Notes: generated from the sequence alone by a model not told the origin. 64,000 nt of DNA from Zygnema cylindricum (GCA_037447655.1 JBBHKE010001823.1:62001-126000), one strand, 5' to 3'. Numbered from the stretch's first letter, positions 52,526 to 63,978 are shown. Made by a program: numbers and translations.

Positions 52526-54090
52526 GGTATGTCCCCATGTGCATAAGTAAGGGTTTTTTCTGTCGTTTTACTGTAAAACTTAGCGCCTTACTGCCTAAGG
52601 CTGCGGCCCCATGTAGTTGTAACTAAGCGTACTTACTTTGTATTTTAGCGCGGATCCAGCGGACCCGGATTTCAAGTGTCTCTATGTGTTCATTCGAAAT
52701 TATTACTTAAGTTTGTGACAATTGTATACGTCGACAACGCCCGTGACGGCTGTCACCGTGTACAATTTGTGATGACGCACCATATTTTCTTGAAACTTTT
52801 TGAAGCGTCGCAAGACGCATCGTAATTTTTGAAACGATTTGCGGATTTGGTATGTCGCATGTCTTTGCGAGACATCGTTGACGTACAGCCTTGCACCCGT
52901 GGCTGTACAAAATGCCTTGACGTGAACCTCTCCCGTCCGGCCGCCATTACTTCGCAGATTTTTCACGTTCGCAGACTTTTCAACTTTGCGTGAAATGACA
53001 CTGCAGCGTCGAGACCCCTGCAAAAAAAAAACCGTACAACATGCAAGCCGACAAAAACAAACAAACCCTGTACTTTTTTTCGTCGTCAAAACTTCTAAAA
53101 TCTTTTCACACGTGGGAATATATTTTCAGATTGGTGTAGACGGATTTGCTTAGCTTAAAACACAGTGCCGATGTGTTTTATGATAAGCTTGAAAATGACG
53201 TGACAGTGGGTCGAAAAACCGCAAGACGACAAAATTTCGTACATCCTAAGTTCAAGAATGACGCAAATTGTACTTTACAAATTTGCGATTTCTTCGTACG
53301 GTCGCAACTTAGGCAGTACGGCGCTAAGTTATAAAGGAAAACGACAGAAAAAAACCCGAACTTAGCCACATGGGGCCGCAGCCTAAGTTCTAACCGTACG
53401 AAGGAATCGCAAATTTGTAGAGTACAATTTGCGTCATCCTCGAACTTAGGGTGTACGAAAATTTGTCGTCTTGTGTTTTTCGACCCACTTCGACGACAAA
53501 AAACGTCATCTTCAACCTTATCTTTAAAACACATGCGCGATGTGTTTTAAAACTAGGGATTTTCTATAAGCAAATAGGAACATATATTCGCTTTTGCCGT
53601 AATTTTCTAAAATTTTCATACGATTTCTAAGGACAAAGAAAAGTACAGAATTAGCTAAGTTTTGTCCGTTTGCGTTCGAATACGACGAAGAATAGTAAAC
53701 TATTTGTTTAGATTTGCACGTTTTTGTCGAGTACGGATTTTTTTTTTGCAGGGGTCTTCAAATTTCGATGCCATTTCACGTCGACCGGACAAGAGACGCA
53801 AAGGCAAAGCGCCTCGTCTTCAACCGTGAAACTGCGCAGCCTGGAAGGCGGTACGCCTACAATGTCACGGTAAGACATGCGACGTCACAAGCAGTTCCAA
53901 AAAATAACGTGCAACCACAAATTGTAGACGTTGAAAACTGTCACAGGTATTGTCGACGTATACAATCGTCACAAGCGTAAGTTACGATTTCGTCCTTACA
54001 ATGCATAGGGACACTTGAAAACCGGGTCCGCCGGATCCGCGCTAAAATACAAAATAAGTTCGCTAAGTTGCAAGTACATGGGGACATACC
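52526..54090. mobile_element. Large foldback element with long inverted arms
   Basis: The left end GGTATGTCCCCATGTG and the right end CATGGGGACATACC are the tips of long imperfect inverted arms. The arms run from 52526 to about 53035 and back from 54090 to about 53740. Shared landmarks include TTTTAGCGCGGATCC, AAAGACATGCGAC and the TTTGCAGGGGTCT stretch. The middle holds a second foldback (53160-53550). No transposase frame is seen. Long arms suggest a Mutator-like or Foldback element, but no 9-bp duplication was found, so the superfamily is open. A shorter relative is at 4121-4744. Confidence 0.65.
53160..53550. repeat. Inner foldback hairpin, arms of about 165 bp
   Basis: The arm 53160-53325 and the reverse complement of 53387-53550 agree along their length, for example GTGGGTCGAAAAAC, AAGACGACAAA, GACGCAAATTGTACT and ACAAATTTGCGATT. 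The loop is about 60 bases and includes GGGGCCGCAGCCTAAG, whose inverse occurs at 52590-52610. A transcript would form a long, nearly perfect hairpin. Confidence 0.75.
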
Positions 54091-54582
54091 TTTATTTTTC
54101 ATGCCCCGTTACACGAACCTGGACAGTGTTCCGCTTGTCATGCCCGTTTTTCATACCCGTTACACTTGGACCGTGTCCTGTTTATGAAAACGTAAAGTAA
54201 TATTCACTGTTGTAGACGTCCGTACGAGCATTTGTAGACGCGACCCAAAAGGCCAAAACAACACAACGATTGACACAAACCGGTTGACAAGATCGAGCAA
54301 CCAAGATCTGACGGTTAAAAACGATTGCCGAAGGGGTACTTTGAATGTGACCTGATCGTTGAGGTCGCCCAAAGGACAAAGTTACCCGTTTGCTGACGTC
54401 GGTCGGGGGACACGCCGTTTACGGGTGCAGACGGACGGAAAGTCAACCTATTTAAAGGTTTCCTTACGGACGACCAAAGGTCTATAATCAGTATATAAAT
54501 AAGAGTATTTCAGACGCCTTTGTGGAAAGCCTTATATAGGCGGTGTGTCTGTCAAGGATTTTTTCTGTCCGACATACGGAAG
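54091..54582. other. Intergenic, no recognised gene
   Basis: Nothing definable apart from short words also seen in the Harbinger-like and foldback elements. Confidence 0.35.
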
Positions 54583-55190
54583 GCCGTACCGTTGGCACGA
54601 TGTAGCCTTGCCGCCCGTCGCTGTGCAAGCCGCTGTACCGCTGGCATAATTCCACGCTGCCGCCCGCCGGTTGGCGTAATGCTACGCTGCCGCCGCTGGC
54701 GTAATTCTACGCTGCCGGCAGCTGGCGTAATTCTACGTTGCCGGCCGCTGGCGTAATTCTACGCTGCCGGCTGCTGGCGTAATTCTACGCTGCCGCCTGC
54801 CAGCTGGCAGTTTTCTACGCTGCCGGCCGCTGGCGTGATTTTACGTAATATATTTTTGCCAGCGTCGCATTATAGAGCGCCGTACCAATGGCGTAATATA
54901 AAATTGCCAACCGTCGCTGTGCAAATCGCCGTACGGTTGGCGTAATGTTATACTGCCAACCGTCGATGTGCAAATCGCCATACGGCAAGCATATTGTTAC
55001 GCTGACAGCCGTCGGTGTACAGACTGCCGTATGGCTGGCGTAATGTTACACTGACAACCGTCGGTGTACAGACGCCGTACCGCTACAGTACTGTAGCGTT
55101 GCCTGTGTCGCGGTAAAGACAACCGTACGGCTGGCACAATGTAGCATTGTCGTGCGTCGCGGTACAAACCGTTGTACGACTGGCACAATG
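54583..55190 (+). repeat. GC-rich tandem array (26-bp and about 49-bp periods), left part
   Basis: From about 54640 to 54840 a 26-bp unit (GCTGGCGTAATTCTACGCTG plus a variable GCCGGC tail) repeats about seven times. From about 54880 a related 49-bp unit (GCCGTACGGTTGGCGTAATG, then CCGTCGATGTGCAAATC) repeats about five times and grades into GGCACAATGTAGC-TTGTCGTGCGTCGC units. It is strikingly GC-rich against an AT-rich background. No credible protein is encoded. Confidence 0.85.
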
Positions 55191-55192
55191 TA

Positions 55193-55743
55193 CACTGAGA
55201 ATCGTTATTAATGTCAAAGTTTAAATATTGTTGAAGAAAATTTACCGTAATTGATGCTAATTAAGATTTTTTTTTATTTTTTTTTAAAGGTGTATTATAA
55301 TTTCGGCTTAATGGTAATTTGGGAACAGCAAAAATGGAATATTCGCCGTACGATTATATACATTAATATACGTATTTGTACAAAATATTAGAAACCGTAC
55401 GCCGTCGTGAAAGTTAAATATCTGTACAGGTCAGGCTAATCTACGTGTCATAATAATCCCGTTTTAATCCCGTTTTTTTAGCGCACATTCTTATGAGTGA
55501 GCATATGATTTAATTCATTTTTTGTAAAATTTTCACTTAGAGAAGTACATTTATGTACGGTCAAACATCGACCGTACATCACACTATTTAGATCTTATTG
55601 TATTTTCGTTCTTTACCCTATTTTATACGGTACCTTAATTAACGTCAAAGAAAAATTAAAATCATCTAATCCTATTTGAGGAAAAAAATCAAAATTTAAA
55701 AAACCCAAATTAGTGACTTTGACACTAATAACGATTCACAATG
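55193..55743. mobile_element. TA-inserting MITE, 551-bp form, inside the tandem array
   Basis: Starts CACTGAGAATCGTTATTAAT and ends CACTAATAACGATTCACAATG, with TA at 55191-55192 and 55744-55745. The flanks rejoin to GGCACAATG-TA-GCGTTGTCG, the ordinary array unit, giving a second proof of a TA-only duplication. The body (ATTCGCCGTACGATTATATA) matches 59981-60512. Confidence 0.85.
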
Positions 55744-55745
55744 TA

Positions 55746-55865
55746 GCGTTGTCGTGGGTCGCAGTACGGACCGCCGTACCGCTAGCACAATGTAGCGTTG
55801 TCGTGCGTCGCAATATAGAGCCGTACGCCTGACACAATCTAAAGTTGCCAACAGTCCCCAGCAAA
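55746..55865 (+). repeat. GC-rich tandem array, right part
   Basis: Continuation of the array after the MITE: two to three units with GTAGCGTTGTCGTG-GTCGCA and GCCGTACCGCTAGCACAAT. Confidence 0.7.
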
Positions 55866-56089
55866 GACTACCACCCGTACCGGCCCCTAAAAAAGCGTCG
55901 TTAAAAGTAAGTGCGGTCCGCCAAAAGTGACGCATAGCGTGCAGATTGACCATAGATGTCCCGTGCGCATAATACGCACGAAACAAACGAGCGAATACTA
56001 TGCACGATACGCATTTAACGTTGAATAAAATGTTATAAAATGCGTATCTGCCTATGTAGCAATACATTTTTGTACATTTCCTGACGATG

Positions 56090-56580
56090 TCCCTACACTT
56101 TGCAGCTTTAAGGGTTATTTATAGGATTTTTAGGGCTTTAGAGTACCTTTCCTTACATTCCGTATGTTTCAGTATAACTGCTCCACACTTTTCATACATG
56201 TAAGTACATCGTCCGTAGTTTCCGTACCTGTTAAGGTTACATATTTTAGGGTTTGAAGGGTTCATTTCCGTACAGTCCCGTATATTTCAATACAGCTACG
56301 CTATACTTTTCGTGCAGTTACGTACACTAGTCGTACATTTTCGTACATATTAAGGTAATTAAAGGGCCGATTTTAGGGTTTTTAGGGTACACTGTCGTAC
56401 ATTCCTTTATATTTGAGTACGACTGCCAAAAAAATGTTTTACCATTAGGTTTTGTATGGTACACTTTCCGTATATTACTGTACATTTTTGTTAATTTTCT
56501 GTACATTTTAAGATTTTTTCAGGATTTTCTATGATTACGCTCTCCGTACATTTTTGTACATGTTCGTACAGCGGAAACTA
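56090..56580. repeat. Degenerate GTAC-rich tandem repeat
   Basis: Roughly 120-bp units, three to four of them, each with CCGTACA/TTTCCGTAC, TTTCAGTATAACTGC-like words, a TTTTCGTACAT-TTAAGG block and a TTTTAGGGTTTTTAGGG-like end. Divergence is high and borders are uncertain. Confidence 0.5.
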
Positions 56581-57794
56581 AACGGATTTTAAGAAAAGTA
56601 TAAAAGTCGCGAATACTACGTTAAAATCGGAAAAAAATCCAAATCAGTACAAATTGGACAATTAGGGCTCAAACCATTACATTGGCTAAAAACTGTATAC
56701 AAGCATAAACACACACAACACGAAACTCGCCCGTGTAACGGGCTCATTTTGTCTTGTATTTACAAATATACTTCGGTACAAAGTGTTATCGATGCTTAGT
56801 CAGCATCAGTCATATAAGTTCAGCCAACTGTGGTCGTGCGGTACGAAGCACCTGAGTGCGTACGGCGTGCTTCGTCACTTGTGGTCCCGCATGAATCATG
56901 TTCGTCGACACGATTCGAATCAACGTTACATATTGAATTTCGTACAATATATTTCTTCGATGTCTAGTTCAGACTTTGCCCGTCCGATTCTGCGAATCTG
57001 CTCATTCGATACTTGACACGTGTATGTGAGCGTCATCGCCGTTCCGCAACAAAAAACGGAAGTTTTCCATGTGGAAACCGTTTTAGACGATCAAGTACCT
57101 CTCCTTCTCTCTCTCTCTCTCCCTCTCTCTTTCTCTCTCGCTCTCCCTCTTTCCCTCTAGCTCTCTTGTCCATACAAAACCACGTCCTCCGCCGCTTGTC
57201 GTATTATGTTCAGTTTTACACCTACAAATATTTCCTATCGGATCGCTTCGCGATCTGCCGTCCATTTCACAATATTTGTTCGCGCCACTCAATTAATCTT
57301 TTGCGTCACTTTAATTTATGCGTACATTTGCTCCCCCAATCCGCGAAAGTATCCTAACCTCCACACTACACTTGTTACAGATTTACGCACGAAACATCGC
57401 GTGCGCACAAAAAATGTCGTGTACGCACGAACTATATTTTAAAAAACAACACTCCCGTGAAAATTGAGTTTCGTTCATCCGAAATAAAACATTACCTTAC
57501 CTTTCCGTACATCCAATTTTTTTATTTTATTTTTGTTTTCGTTCAAACGTCATTACTGCTTTCGCTGACGTCACCACTGCTCCAGCTACCTTTTGCCATA
57601 TTTTCCAAAATTCGCCTATTGACAATTGCCTTCTTCCAAAAAATCGTCCTTCCTAAGTGTACCCTAATTTATGCTGCTTCTTTCTAACTTCAAAAATGTG
57701 TATATATATATTTTTTTTCTTTTCTCAATGCAATCTCCTCCTATCAAGTAAGGTCTATAAATTCATTTCACCACTTTATCTGCGCTATGTAGAT
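56581..57794. other. Intergenic with CT microsatellite
   Basis: Includes a CT-rich simple repeat at 57098-57165 and, at 56800-56920, a copy of a dispersed repeat that recurs inverted at 62670-62770. No gene recognised. Confidence 0.5.
56800..56920 (+). repeat. Dispersed repeat, copy A
   Basis: The complementary strand aligns with 62670-62770 over about 100 bases (GATTCA-G-GGGACC-CAAGTG, GACGAAGCAC, TCAGGTGCTTCGTAC, ACGACCACA, GCTGACTAAGCAT), with a roughly 10-base insertion here. The family is unknown. Confidence 0.7.
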
Positions 57795-58971
57795 TTAATT
57801 TCCTTGTTGAGTTAGTCCTTCAATATTCAAACATTCTTCAACTTCTATGAAAACTTTATCAACTGCTTCCTTAATTTCTGTAAATTCTAAGATTCCTACA
57901 GATTTCACTATCGTCCTGTAACAACTCCCCCTAAGACATAAAAGCCTTATTGTCCTGTCATTAATGGTATAACACCTACACCTCTCCAGTACATCCGAAT
58001 TTCCACTCGTATTCATCACTTAGCCATGTGATCAGATTTGTCTCAAAAATATCTCGTCTCTACACACTTTCATTTAATGGTTGCGACCTCTTCTCTCCTA
58101 TTAAATACTTCCACGCCTTACGCTTCCTTTGATATATGTTACCTGCTTTACAGCACCAAATTCTCTTATAACTTGCTGAAAAGTCGTTCAAATCACTCCA
58201 TTTTTCTGTCACACATCCTCTCAAAATTGCCGGTAGCGTTCTTTGGTGTGATCGATTTTGTAACAGGTTTCTTCTCCAGTATTTTTTTCTTGTTCTCTTA
58301 TGACATCCTGGTCTCTTAAAAGACTTTGTACTTTTTCTATGTTTTGCCTTCCCATTACCTCCAGAAAGTGTAATTTTTCTCACTAATTTTTGATCATTTT
58401 CGGTAGACTAGCTACTCCCTTTAAGTGTTTTCCTCCTAAGTATGTTCATTTTGATCCCCTTTTCTTTTAGATGCATTCTCCTCTTCCTAATTTTCCTTCT
58501 TATATTCCCAATTTCTTCATTTTTATGACCTATTTTACTCTCATGAACTTCCCCTCTTACTCTATTTTCATGAACACTTACTCTCGATCCTTCTCTAAGT
58601 TCATTAATTTTCAAGTCCACATTATTTTCTACTTCCAACATTAATTCCCCATCTCTTTCCCCAACTCTTCTTACTTCAATAAACTCACTCTGTTGTAAGT
58701 GTTTTTCAGTCCCCATGTTGTCACTGGAAAGAGTCACGGTGTCTTGGTCCTTTTGGTCTTTTGGGATTGGTTGTGTACGGATTCGTACTACTGTAGCACT
58801 TTTGTTGTCACATTTGTTGTCACAGGTCCTTGTTGGGACAACCAAAACTGGAGTTAGGAGGTGGGGCCCACTGAATAAGTGATGCGCATTGAATTGGATT
58901 GATAGATTTTCGACTTTCAATATCGGTACACCGTCAATCGCTATTAGATTTAATAAACAATGGAAGTACAA
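57795..58971 (-). pseudogene. Unidentified minus-strand coding-like region, possibly broken
   Basis: Three successive minus-strand open frames (58408-58971, 187 codons; 58060-58383, 107 codons; 57795-58019, 74 codons) in a pyrimidine-rich stretch. The first is highly charged (Glu/Lys/Arg-rich, with repeats of R/K and GEVHESK-type words), suggesting a real or recently real protein with frameshifts or introns. I recognise no domain. The ATG of the longest frame lies inside the MITE at 58929-59388, so if the frame is genuine the true start is internal or the MITE supplied sequence. Low confidence that it is a gene at all. Confidence 0.25.
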
Positions 58972-59388
58972 TGTGATGGAAATAGTGTGGCGTACGGTCA
59001 GGGTATCTTCATACGAAATGGTACTTTTGAATTACAAAGGTATGAAAAGACCCTTAACATTATTTCGCACACATGTGAATGTGCACTGGAAGAAAGAAAC
59101 GCAAGCTCGTCGAAAAAAAATCACGTTCACATATGTTCGTATGTCAACCGTGTGAACATCGAACATGTTAGCGTGTGGCGTACAAATTGTCAGATTTTGT
59201 ACAGTTACACATATTACTATAGACATCGAAAGGGCGAGTATTTATTACTCAGGACAACCCAAAATACAGTTAGGGATTGATTAGTACATATGATTTTTTT
59301 CAAAAAAATAAAATTCCCTATTAGTGTTAATAACACTAATTTTTTTTTTACGCTATTTATTCCTTTACTTTAATAACGATTGACGGTG
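58929..59388. mobile_element. TA-inserting MITE, 460-bp form
   Basis: Starts CACCGTCAATCGCTATTAGA and ends CTTTAATAACGATTGACGGTG, with TA at 58927-58928 and 59389-59390. Internal words GTGTGGCGTAC and CAGATTTTGTAC tie it to the 502-bp form, but other parts differ. Confidence 0.75.
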
Positions 59389-59641
59389 TAGTAGTCTCAG
59401 CCAAAGGGCGCAAAAGTCAAAATTTTATATAACCGATACTAACCTTTTTTTTTTTCAAAATTTGAGCAACCGACGCTGGCCGGGTTATATCACGCTCCAA
59501 AATTGTCAATCGTTAACCGAACGGGGTTTACGAAAATAAAAGTTTACCAAAACTCGATTTCTCGCGACTAACCATACCTTCCCGTAACCGAAAAAGTACA
59601 AAATTACAACGCTCTTTATTATTAGCGTTAAGCATTTATTA

Positions 59642-60653
59642 CACAACAAATCGTAATAATCGTAAATAAATAACTAATGTTATCCATTCTAATTTAGATT
59701 TTTTCGTTTTTAAAAAAAAAAAATTACTCTAGTTTATCTAGTTTGGGTTTCTGTCCGTAATAATTATCCACTTTAAATATCTTTTAGGTACACAAACAGA
59801 ATCTGACAAACGTACAATTTCACCTCATTATGACGTTTGCACTACGTGGTTTGTGAAAATGGAGTTATATTATAACGGCATGTATTAAATCATTTTTTGT
59901 ACTTTTTTCGTTAATACAGTACAATTTTGCACAGCTAGACATCGACCGTTAGCCACACTATTTAAAACAGAGATATACTACACCGTGAATCGTTAAGTTT
60001 AAATAGTGTTTAATAAAATTTATCGTAATTGATGCTAAATATGAATTTGAGTTTTTTTTTTTAAAAGGTGTATTCTAATTTTGGCGTTTATGCTAATTTG
60101 GGAACAACAAAAATGGGATATTCGCCGTACGATTATATACATTAATATATATATATCCGTACAAAATATTAGAAATCGTACGCCGTCGTGAAATTTAAAT
60201 ATCCGTACATGTCAAACTAATTTACATGTCAGACTAATCACATTTTTTGAGCACATGTTTCTATTCGTGAGCGTCTGATTTAATTCATTTTTTGTAAAAT
60301 TTTCACTTTAAAAGGTACAATTATGTACGGTCTGGCATTGACCGTACATCGCACTACTTGGATTTTATTGTATTTTTGTTCTTTACGCTAATTTGTACGG
60401 TACTTTAATTAACGCCAAGGAAAAATTTAAATCATGTATCCTATTTGAAGAAAAAACTCAAAATTTTAAGAACCCAAATTAGAGTTCTTGACATTAATAA
60501 CAATTCGTGGTGTATAGTAGTTAACGCTGATTCAAAAAGTACCTTAAATAATGTAAAGAAAAATTTAGAGTTATTTACTCTATTTAAGGTTTTTAGGTCA
60601 AAATTCGTGGTGTCAGAATTAGCGTTTATGATGCTGCTTACGATTCGCAATGT
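59642..60653 (-). mobile_element. TA-inserting MITE, long form, split by a nested MITE
   Basis: Outer ends CACAACAAATCGTAATAATC and GATTCGCAATG have TA at 59640-59641 and 60654-60655. Removing the inner element at 59981-60512 and one TA leaves about 478 bp, close to the 502-bp form. The body (CAGAATCTGACAAACGTACA, ATTATGACGTTTGCACTACG) matches that form on the opposite strand. Confidence 0.65.
59981..60512. mobile_element. TA-inserting MITE, 532 bp, nested
   Basis: Starts CACCGTGAATCGTTAAGTTT and ends CATTAATAACAATTCGTGGTG, with TA on both sides (59979-59980, 60513-60514). It shares ATTCGCCGTACGATTATATA and its surroundings with 55193-55743. It sits inside the element at 59642-60653, so it is the later insertion. 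Confidence 0.8.
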
Positions 60654-61079
60654 ACTGTTAATGGAAAATTATCATTAATTATACTATTTACTGCAAGGAG
60701 GTGTGGTAGACGTGGTAGGTTATAGTCCACGTCCTTAAATAATGAGCAAAAAATCCAAAAAATGTTTTGTAGTATCAAATATATAAATAATCAAATCACA
60801 ACCTCGTCCTATTTTCGACTCTATTATACAAAATCTCAACCTCAAACTTAAAAATTACACAAAATCTATAAATCTAAATGTGGTACAAATATAACGCTTT
60901 GGTAATTTGATAAAATAAGCGTTCCGGTTTAAGAAATAAAAAAGGTAAACACGAGAAAAATTGTGAAATACAAAAAAAATCAAAGAAAAAAATATATAAA
61001 ATACATATATAACTTATACTTAAAAAAAAACAATAATTAGAAAACAAAACAAAACAAAAATTAATGCATTTAAAAGATC

Positions 61080-61350
61080 TTGGTTGGATCTAACACACAA
61101 AAGATCACTAATAATTAAAGCCGCTAGTGAGCGCCTTTTCTTTGTTATCGTGTTCCCGACATCCAAAAAATTGCATTCGGACATGGAACTAGAAGCCGGA
61201 ATAGCTAGAATAGATCTAGCAACACCGGCTAGAATAGGAAATCCTCTTTCTTTCGCACGTACATTAGATTTTTTTCCACCATTCAATTATGTTAAAGTTC
61301 AATCTTTCCTCGTTCATTAATTTTAAATCAAAATAACGTTTCAATTCATC
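61080..61350 (-). pseudogene. hAT transposase C-terminal fragment, frameshifted
   Basis: On the minus strand, GFPILAGVARSILAIPASSS followed by SEC-F and KKRRSL is the hAT dimerisation domain (family pattern YPILS-MARDILAIPASS-ASER-FS). Just upstream in another frame, near 61350-61280, ELKRYF and FNIIEWWKK match the preceding ELxxY...FDIL-WWK part. A frameshift near 61280 separates the two. The catalytic core and zinc finger are not visible. This is a dead remnant of an autonomous hAT element and cannot itself drive the 307-bp hAT-like MITEs. Confidence 0.75.
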
Positions 61351-62669
61351 ACTAACGAGCGTTTTTTTTGTATGTGGTAATAAAAACCTAATTTTTGTCA
61401 TCGCTCTCACCAAAAAAATTGTGGAACCCAAATTAAAATGGTTGAAGGTCCTCGCAACACATCAACGCCACCATTTTCGCAATTTTTTTTTCGGTCACTC
61501 ATTTTGGCATGCGTTTTTGAAAGAAATTTACGAAGAAGTCCCCTAGAACTATCCTTGTTGGCTAAAGCTAAATATGTGTGACTGTTAATTGTTGAAGTAC
61601 CGTTTGTTGACTAGTATTGATAAACTATGAAACATGTATTAGAAGCCACAAACCCTCCTCCTTTACTATGTATTTATTTGATGTTTTAGTTTCATAGACA
61701 TGTTCAAATTTTTTCCAATAACTTGAAGTGGCCCTGTTTTCTTTCACTAGGCAATACTAGGCAACTTCACCATTTTTTTATTTTTGAAGTTCGTTTTGGA
61801 TTATAGTTTTAAGAGAATGCTTTTCTCTATTTTGGTGTATGACTTGGTTTTGATTGAATTGTGGTCAAGTTTCTCTAACTGAAATAGCAATTCAAATTTT
61901 TGATTTATTGTTTGAAACGTGTGAATAAGCTAATAATTAGGATTTGTTTTGGAAAATTGACGTAATAATTTGTTTCTGCAATATTTATTGACTAATAAGT
62001 AATACATGTTCTATGACATTGACATAATAATATGATATATTTGGGGAAACACGATATTAAACCCATAAATAGCACTTTGCAAAAACGTACGATATGTGAG
62101 TAAACCAATATGTCGTGCATGAGAAACAAGCAGGGTGAACTAGCAATCCTAACCACCAAAGTCATGCTCACAAACATTTACAGAACCGAAAAATGAAAGA
62201 GAAGGAAAAAATGTGTATACATCAGGAAAAAGCATAAAGGTGAAAATGACCAAAAGCGAAAAAGGGAAGAATACTCCCCTACAGTGAAGTGACCCATGGG
62301 ATAGCTGTTGTAATTTATAAATCTTTATTTCACTCGATAGGGGTAAAAATAACTTAGGATTTTTTTCCTAGTAGTCTATTGTAATACTTACCTTAATTAG
62401 TATTACAGTAGCAAAAGGTACAGTAGAGTGTATTGTACTTTTGCAGGGACAGGTGTCAGCGAAAGAACGTATGCAGGTTTTTCGGAGTAGCGCCGATAGT
62501 CAGCCATACGTGTCAAAAAGTTGACGATGCGATTCACATGATCGGACGAACGGGATCTGTCCTGAGTATTCCAGAAACATATGGTACAGCTCGACGGTAC
62601 CATCACCGATCGAATCTGTTCCAACAGACGCGATTCACCTGGTACCACAAGCGTGATTCACGACAAAAT
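61351..62669. other. Intergenic, no recognised gene
   Basis: More upstream hAT sequence may be present in heavily decayed form, but I could not read it. Otherwise nothing definable. Confidence 0.4.
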
Positions 62670-62770
62670 GACGAGGCATGATTCACGTGGGACCCCAAGT
62701 GACGAAGCACTCAGGTGCTTCGTACTACACGACCACATTCGGCTGGACTTTAGCGGCTACCGCTGACTAA
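62670..62770 (-). repeat. Dispersed repeat, copy B
   Basis: Inverted relative of 56800-56920, with shared words GACGAAGCAC, TCAGGTGCTTCGTAC and GCTGACTAAGCAT. Confidence 0.7.
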
Positions 62771-63256
62771 GCATTTGGAACGTTTTGTGTACGGTTCAAT
62801 GTCTGTTAATATCTGAATAAAATTAGTTTGTATTTTAGTGTGAAAAAAAATAGTGTTCCATTAATCAGGTTTTTAGAAAATAATAATTAGGGTTTTGAGG
62901 TATAGTGACGTACAAGTAGGATGCTTTGTCGTTAGTCAAGATAATAACCGTAGTAACGGTTACCCAAATTAGTGTAGATCATAAGATAGACACTGTGAGT
63001 ATATAACTTAGGACTTAGCCAATTTTGGAATATCCAGTTTTGGAATATGATTTTCTAAGGGCAGTTTTTGAGAAACTTCCAGACATCATATCTTATGGTT
63101 TACTGGGTCATTTGGGCTGCAATTTTAGGAATTGTCAGTTTACTGTATTTTGTATCATTGTGACAAATTTGAAGCATATTGGTTTTGTGTGTCATATTTT
63201 GTGTCAGTTCTAAGTTGGCTGTTGAGTAGGTACTTTGATAATTTCTATTGTTTTTC
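62771..63256. other. Upstream of copia gag, no LTR recognised
   Basis: I searched for a primer-binding site (TGGTATCAGAGC type) and LTR TG...CA ends ahead of gag and did not find them. Confidence 0.4.
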
Positions 63257-63978
63257 ATGTCTACTTCCACTACTACTGCTGGTTCTCCGCCTGCAATGGT
63301 GGTTGTAGAACAACAGGTTATGGGCCTTTCGTCAAGAATTCCTATCTTCAATGGCCAAAAGTATGCGTACTGGGTGGCGATGGTTGAATCGTCGTTTGAA
63401 AATGCTGACCTATTGGGGGTCTTGGATGGCTCCCTTATGAAACAAGTCCAACTTGGGCGAAAAAGAATTCAATGGCAAGGAACAATCTAATTCTTTGTAT
63501 TTCAGAAAATTTGGTCATGTCTCGACTGACAACGAAGAAGGCAAGGGAGATTTGGACATCCCTCAAATCCGCTTTTGAGAAAGCGAATGTTCAGGAGGAG
63601 CTCTTGGTGGCTGGAAAAATTTGGGGATACAAATACACGGGGGGAACTATGGTTGAGTATTGTGACAATTATTGCGCGCTCATTGATGCTCACTCTTTTG
63701 CTGGGGGGTCATTTCTTGAGTTTGAACAGGCAACTTTGCTTATTAGAGGTCTCCTTAGTAGCATGAAGGGTGTGTCTGTTCAATTAAAGAGTCATGACAA
63801 AGCTAGCTTATCATTTCAGTTAGCGTATAATCTTATATTGGAGGAAGAAACAAATACTAAACTCATTAAGGGAGAAGGAAAGGTTGAAACATTTGCAACA
63901 AACTTTGACAAAATAAATCAGTTTAATATGAATAGGAATCCGTTTAACCAGAATCAGAATCAGTATAGTCAGAGGTAG
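63257..63978 (+). pseudogene. Ty1/copia gag, frameshifted
   Basis: The first frame (from ATG 63257) has SSRIPIFNGQKYAYW and ENADLLGVLDG, the start of copia gag (UBN2/DUF4219). It stops at 63488-63490. The second frame, overlapping from about 63472 to 63978, carries TTKKAREIW-SLKSAFE, the central gag helix pattern (TAKEAWD-L), then an Asn/Gln-rich end. A one-base indel near 63440-63470 separates them. The protein stops before any CCHC knuckle; protease, integrase and RT, if present, lie beyond the window. It encodes a structural particle protein of a retrotransposon; this copy looks inactive. Confidence 0.7.

Noticed and set aside
52526-54090. Assignment to Mutator or Harbinger
   Set aside because: Neither a 9-bp nor a clean 3-bp target duplication could be found at the ends.
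54520-54756. 78-codon Arg/Ala-rich frame in the GC-rich array
   Set aside because: It is a translation of the tandem repeat, with no independent evidence of coding.
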